Positions 6,531 to 7,173 of a stretch of DNA of 7,173 nucleotides are shown piece after piece. This DNA is from Candidatus Melainabacteria bacterium (GTDB taxonomy: Bacteria; Cyanobacteriota; Vampirovibrionia; LMEP-6097), in the NCBI GenBank assembly GCA_028817775.1, contig JAPPOW010000140.1:1-7173 (forward strand), given 5' to 3'. Position 1 is the stretch's first letter. Each line of letters starts with the position of its first letter. A program made the translations under genes and the position numbers. The notes under the pieces are model-generated. The model did no database searches, was not told the origin of the DNA, and saw only the letters and a list, made by a program, of their open reading frames with translations.

Positions 6531-6914
6531 GTGGTCGATAAAGTAAGTAATTGGCTTAAAATTGCTAAGTATGACTTAAAGTCAGCTGCTGATAGTCATA
6601 AGTGTCAAAACTATTTAACCTGTATAGAAAAGTGTCATAATTCACTTGAGAAAATTCTCAAGGCTATGATTGCTTCCCATCATGAAGTACCAGCAAAGAT
6701 ACATGCTTTGTTGAAGCTATCATCTGAGGCTGTTATTGAAAATCTGCAAAAGGATATTCAAAAGTTTTTTGATGAATTAGATACTTTGTATATGAATACT
6801 CGTTATCCAGATGATTTTGAGATCTTAGAAGCTAGTATTGATGAGGGTGAATCAGCTAGAATTTTAAAGGAAACCAAGAGGGTCTTTGCATGGCTAGAAA
6901 AAAAAATAAAATAG
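6531..6914 (+). CDS. HEPN-domain protein (PF05168-like), partner of an MNT nucleotidyltransferase
   Basis: This small, predicted all-helical protein has 127 residues. The HEPN pattern is seen in W8...A12..DL (15-16), NYLTCIEKCHNSLEKILKAMI (27-47, written as the family's Y-x(n)-EK-xLKA helix), P54, H58-x-LLKL (58-63) and NTRYPDD (89-95). Such proteins are usually encoded beside a minimal nucleotidyltransferase, as here. No R-x(4-6)-H motif is present, so the RNase activity of HepT-type toxins is not supported; a substrate-binding or modification-target role like HI0074 is an alternative. The GTG start lies 1 nt after the purB stop: an in-frame TAA at 6519 blocks extension and the next Met is residue 46. 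No good Shine-Dalgarno is visible. The gene overlaps the MNT gene by 25 nt. Confidence 0.85.
   Translation: MVDKVSNWLKIAKYDLKSAADSHKCQNYLTCIEKCHNSLEKILKAMIASHHEVPAKIHALLKLSSEAVIENLQKDIQKFFDELDTLYMNTRYPDDFEILEASIDEGESARILKETKRVFAWLEKKIK
6876..6882 (+). promoter_or_regulatory. Shine-Dalgarno site of the MNT gene
   Basis: AAGAGGG lies 7 nt before the ATG at 6890, within the HEPN coding sequence. It supports independent initiation of the nucleotidyltransferase at 6890 in the -1 frame relative to HEPN. Confidence 0.5.
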
Positions 6915-7173
6915 AGCTTGAAGAACTATTCACAAGATTAACCAATAAGGTTACAGCTAATTTTGATATTGATGAGCTCGTACTTTTTGGTTCCTATGCT
7001 AAGGGATTGGAGCATGACCAAAGTGATATCGACGTTGCTCTAATATCACCAGATTTAGATCCAGCCAAGCTTACTTATCAAAACACATTGAGGGTCAAAC
7101 GTAAGTCCGATCTACTAGAACCAGATTTGCAACTTTTTGCATTTAATTCAGATAACTATTACAATCATAAATA
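6890..7173 (+). CDS. Minimal nucleotidyltransferase (MNT/MntA-like), 3' end cut by window
   Basis: This is a member of the DNA polymerase beta-like nucleotidyltransferase superfamily; 94 codons are present and no stop is reached. The typical length is about 100-110 residues, so little is missing. It carries the family motif G34-S35-x10-D46-x-D48 and a probable third acidic residue D79 in EPDLQLFAF (77-85), so the metal-binding site looks intact. The N-terminus is basic (MARKKNK). MNT proteins of MntA type transfer AMP to a HEPN partner (type VII toxin-antitoxin); whether that applies here is uncertain because the HEPN protein lacks the RNase motif that MntA usually controls. The start is supported by AAGAGGG at 6876-6882, and the first 25 nt overlap the HEPN gene. 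Confidence 0.88.
   Translation, partial: MARKKNKIELEELFTRLTNKVTANFDIDELVLFGSYAKGLEHDQSDIDVALISPDLDPAKLTYQNTLRVKRKSDLLEPDLQLFAFNSDNYYNHK
6898..6906 (+). other. A9 run forming a candidate -1 frameshift site in the HEPN/MNT overlap
   Basis: Nine consecutive A residues lie in the overlap. In the HEPN frame they read as the slippery heptamer A-AAA-AAA (6899-6905). A -1 shift there, or one extra A from RNA polymerase slippage, joins HEPN codon 125 to the MNT frame from its Asn6 codon and bypasses the HEPN stop at 6912. Only a weak 5-bp stem follows (6910-6914 with 6926-6930), so a strong stimulator is not evident. Confidence 0.4.

Overview
The window is a compact, AT-rich bacterial region with every gene on the + strand. 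It holds a de novo purine biosynthesis cluster followed by a HEPN/minimal-nucleotidyltransferase (MNT) pair. The order is purD, a SulP-family anion transporter with a STAS domain, purM, purC, purB, HEPN and MNT (cut by the window end). Genes overlap or nearly abut, so transcription could run through the whole block, and I see no terminator anywhere. TGA serves as a stop (purD, SulP, purM), so the code is the standard bacterial one. Low GC, extreme compaction, scarce Shine-Dalgarno sequences and start codons lying just after -10 elements suggest a small-genome, uncultured-type bacterium (a candidate-phylum lineage is possible), but I cannot name the taxon.

Bases 1-150 are the only sizeable non-coding stretch. 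They contain a degenerate tandem array: all six TAGA tetramers fall exactly 23 bp apart (positions 5, 28, 51, 74, 97, 120). The array reaches almost to the purD start codon and may begin upstream of the window. The probable purD promoter, an extended -10, sits in its last unit.

Bases 151-6529 encode PurD (step 2 of IMP synthesis), PurM (step 5, AIR), PurC (SAICAR) and PurB (AICAR release, and AMP from adenylosuccinate). The SulP gene lies between purD and purM. Its core resembles the BicA (Na+/bicarbonate) branch of SulP proteins. This suggests, without proving, a link to the bicarbonate used to carboxylate AIR, the step between PurM and PurC. PurF, PurN/T, PurL/Q/S, PurE/K and PurH are not in the window.

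Bases 6531-7173 encode a PF05168-like HEPN protein and an MNT with intact catalytic motifs. The HEPN protein lacks the RNase motif R-x(4-6)-H of type VII HepT toxins. The two genes overlap by 25 nt around a nine-A run that forms a perfect -1 slippery heptamer in the HEPN frame and could yield a HEPN-MNT fusion.

A recurring theme is extended -10 elements (TG-N-TAnAAT) 7-9 nt before the purM and HEPN start codons, predicting leaderless or near-leaderless mRNAs from promoters inside the operon.
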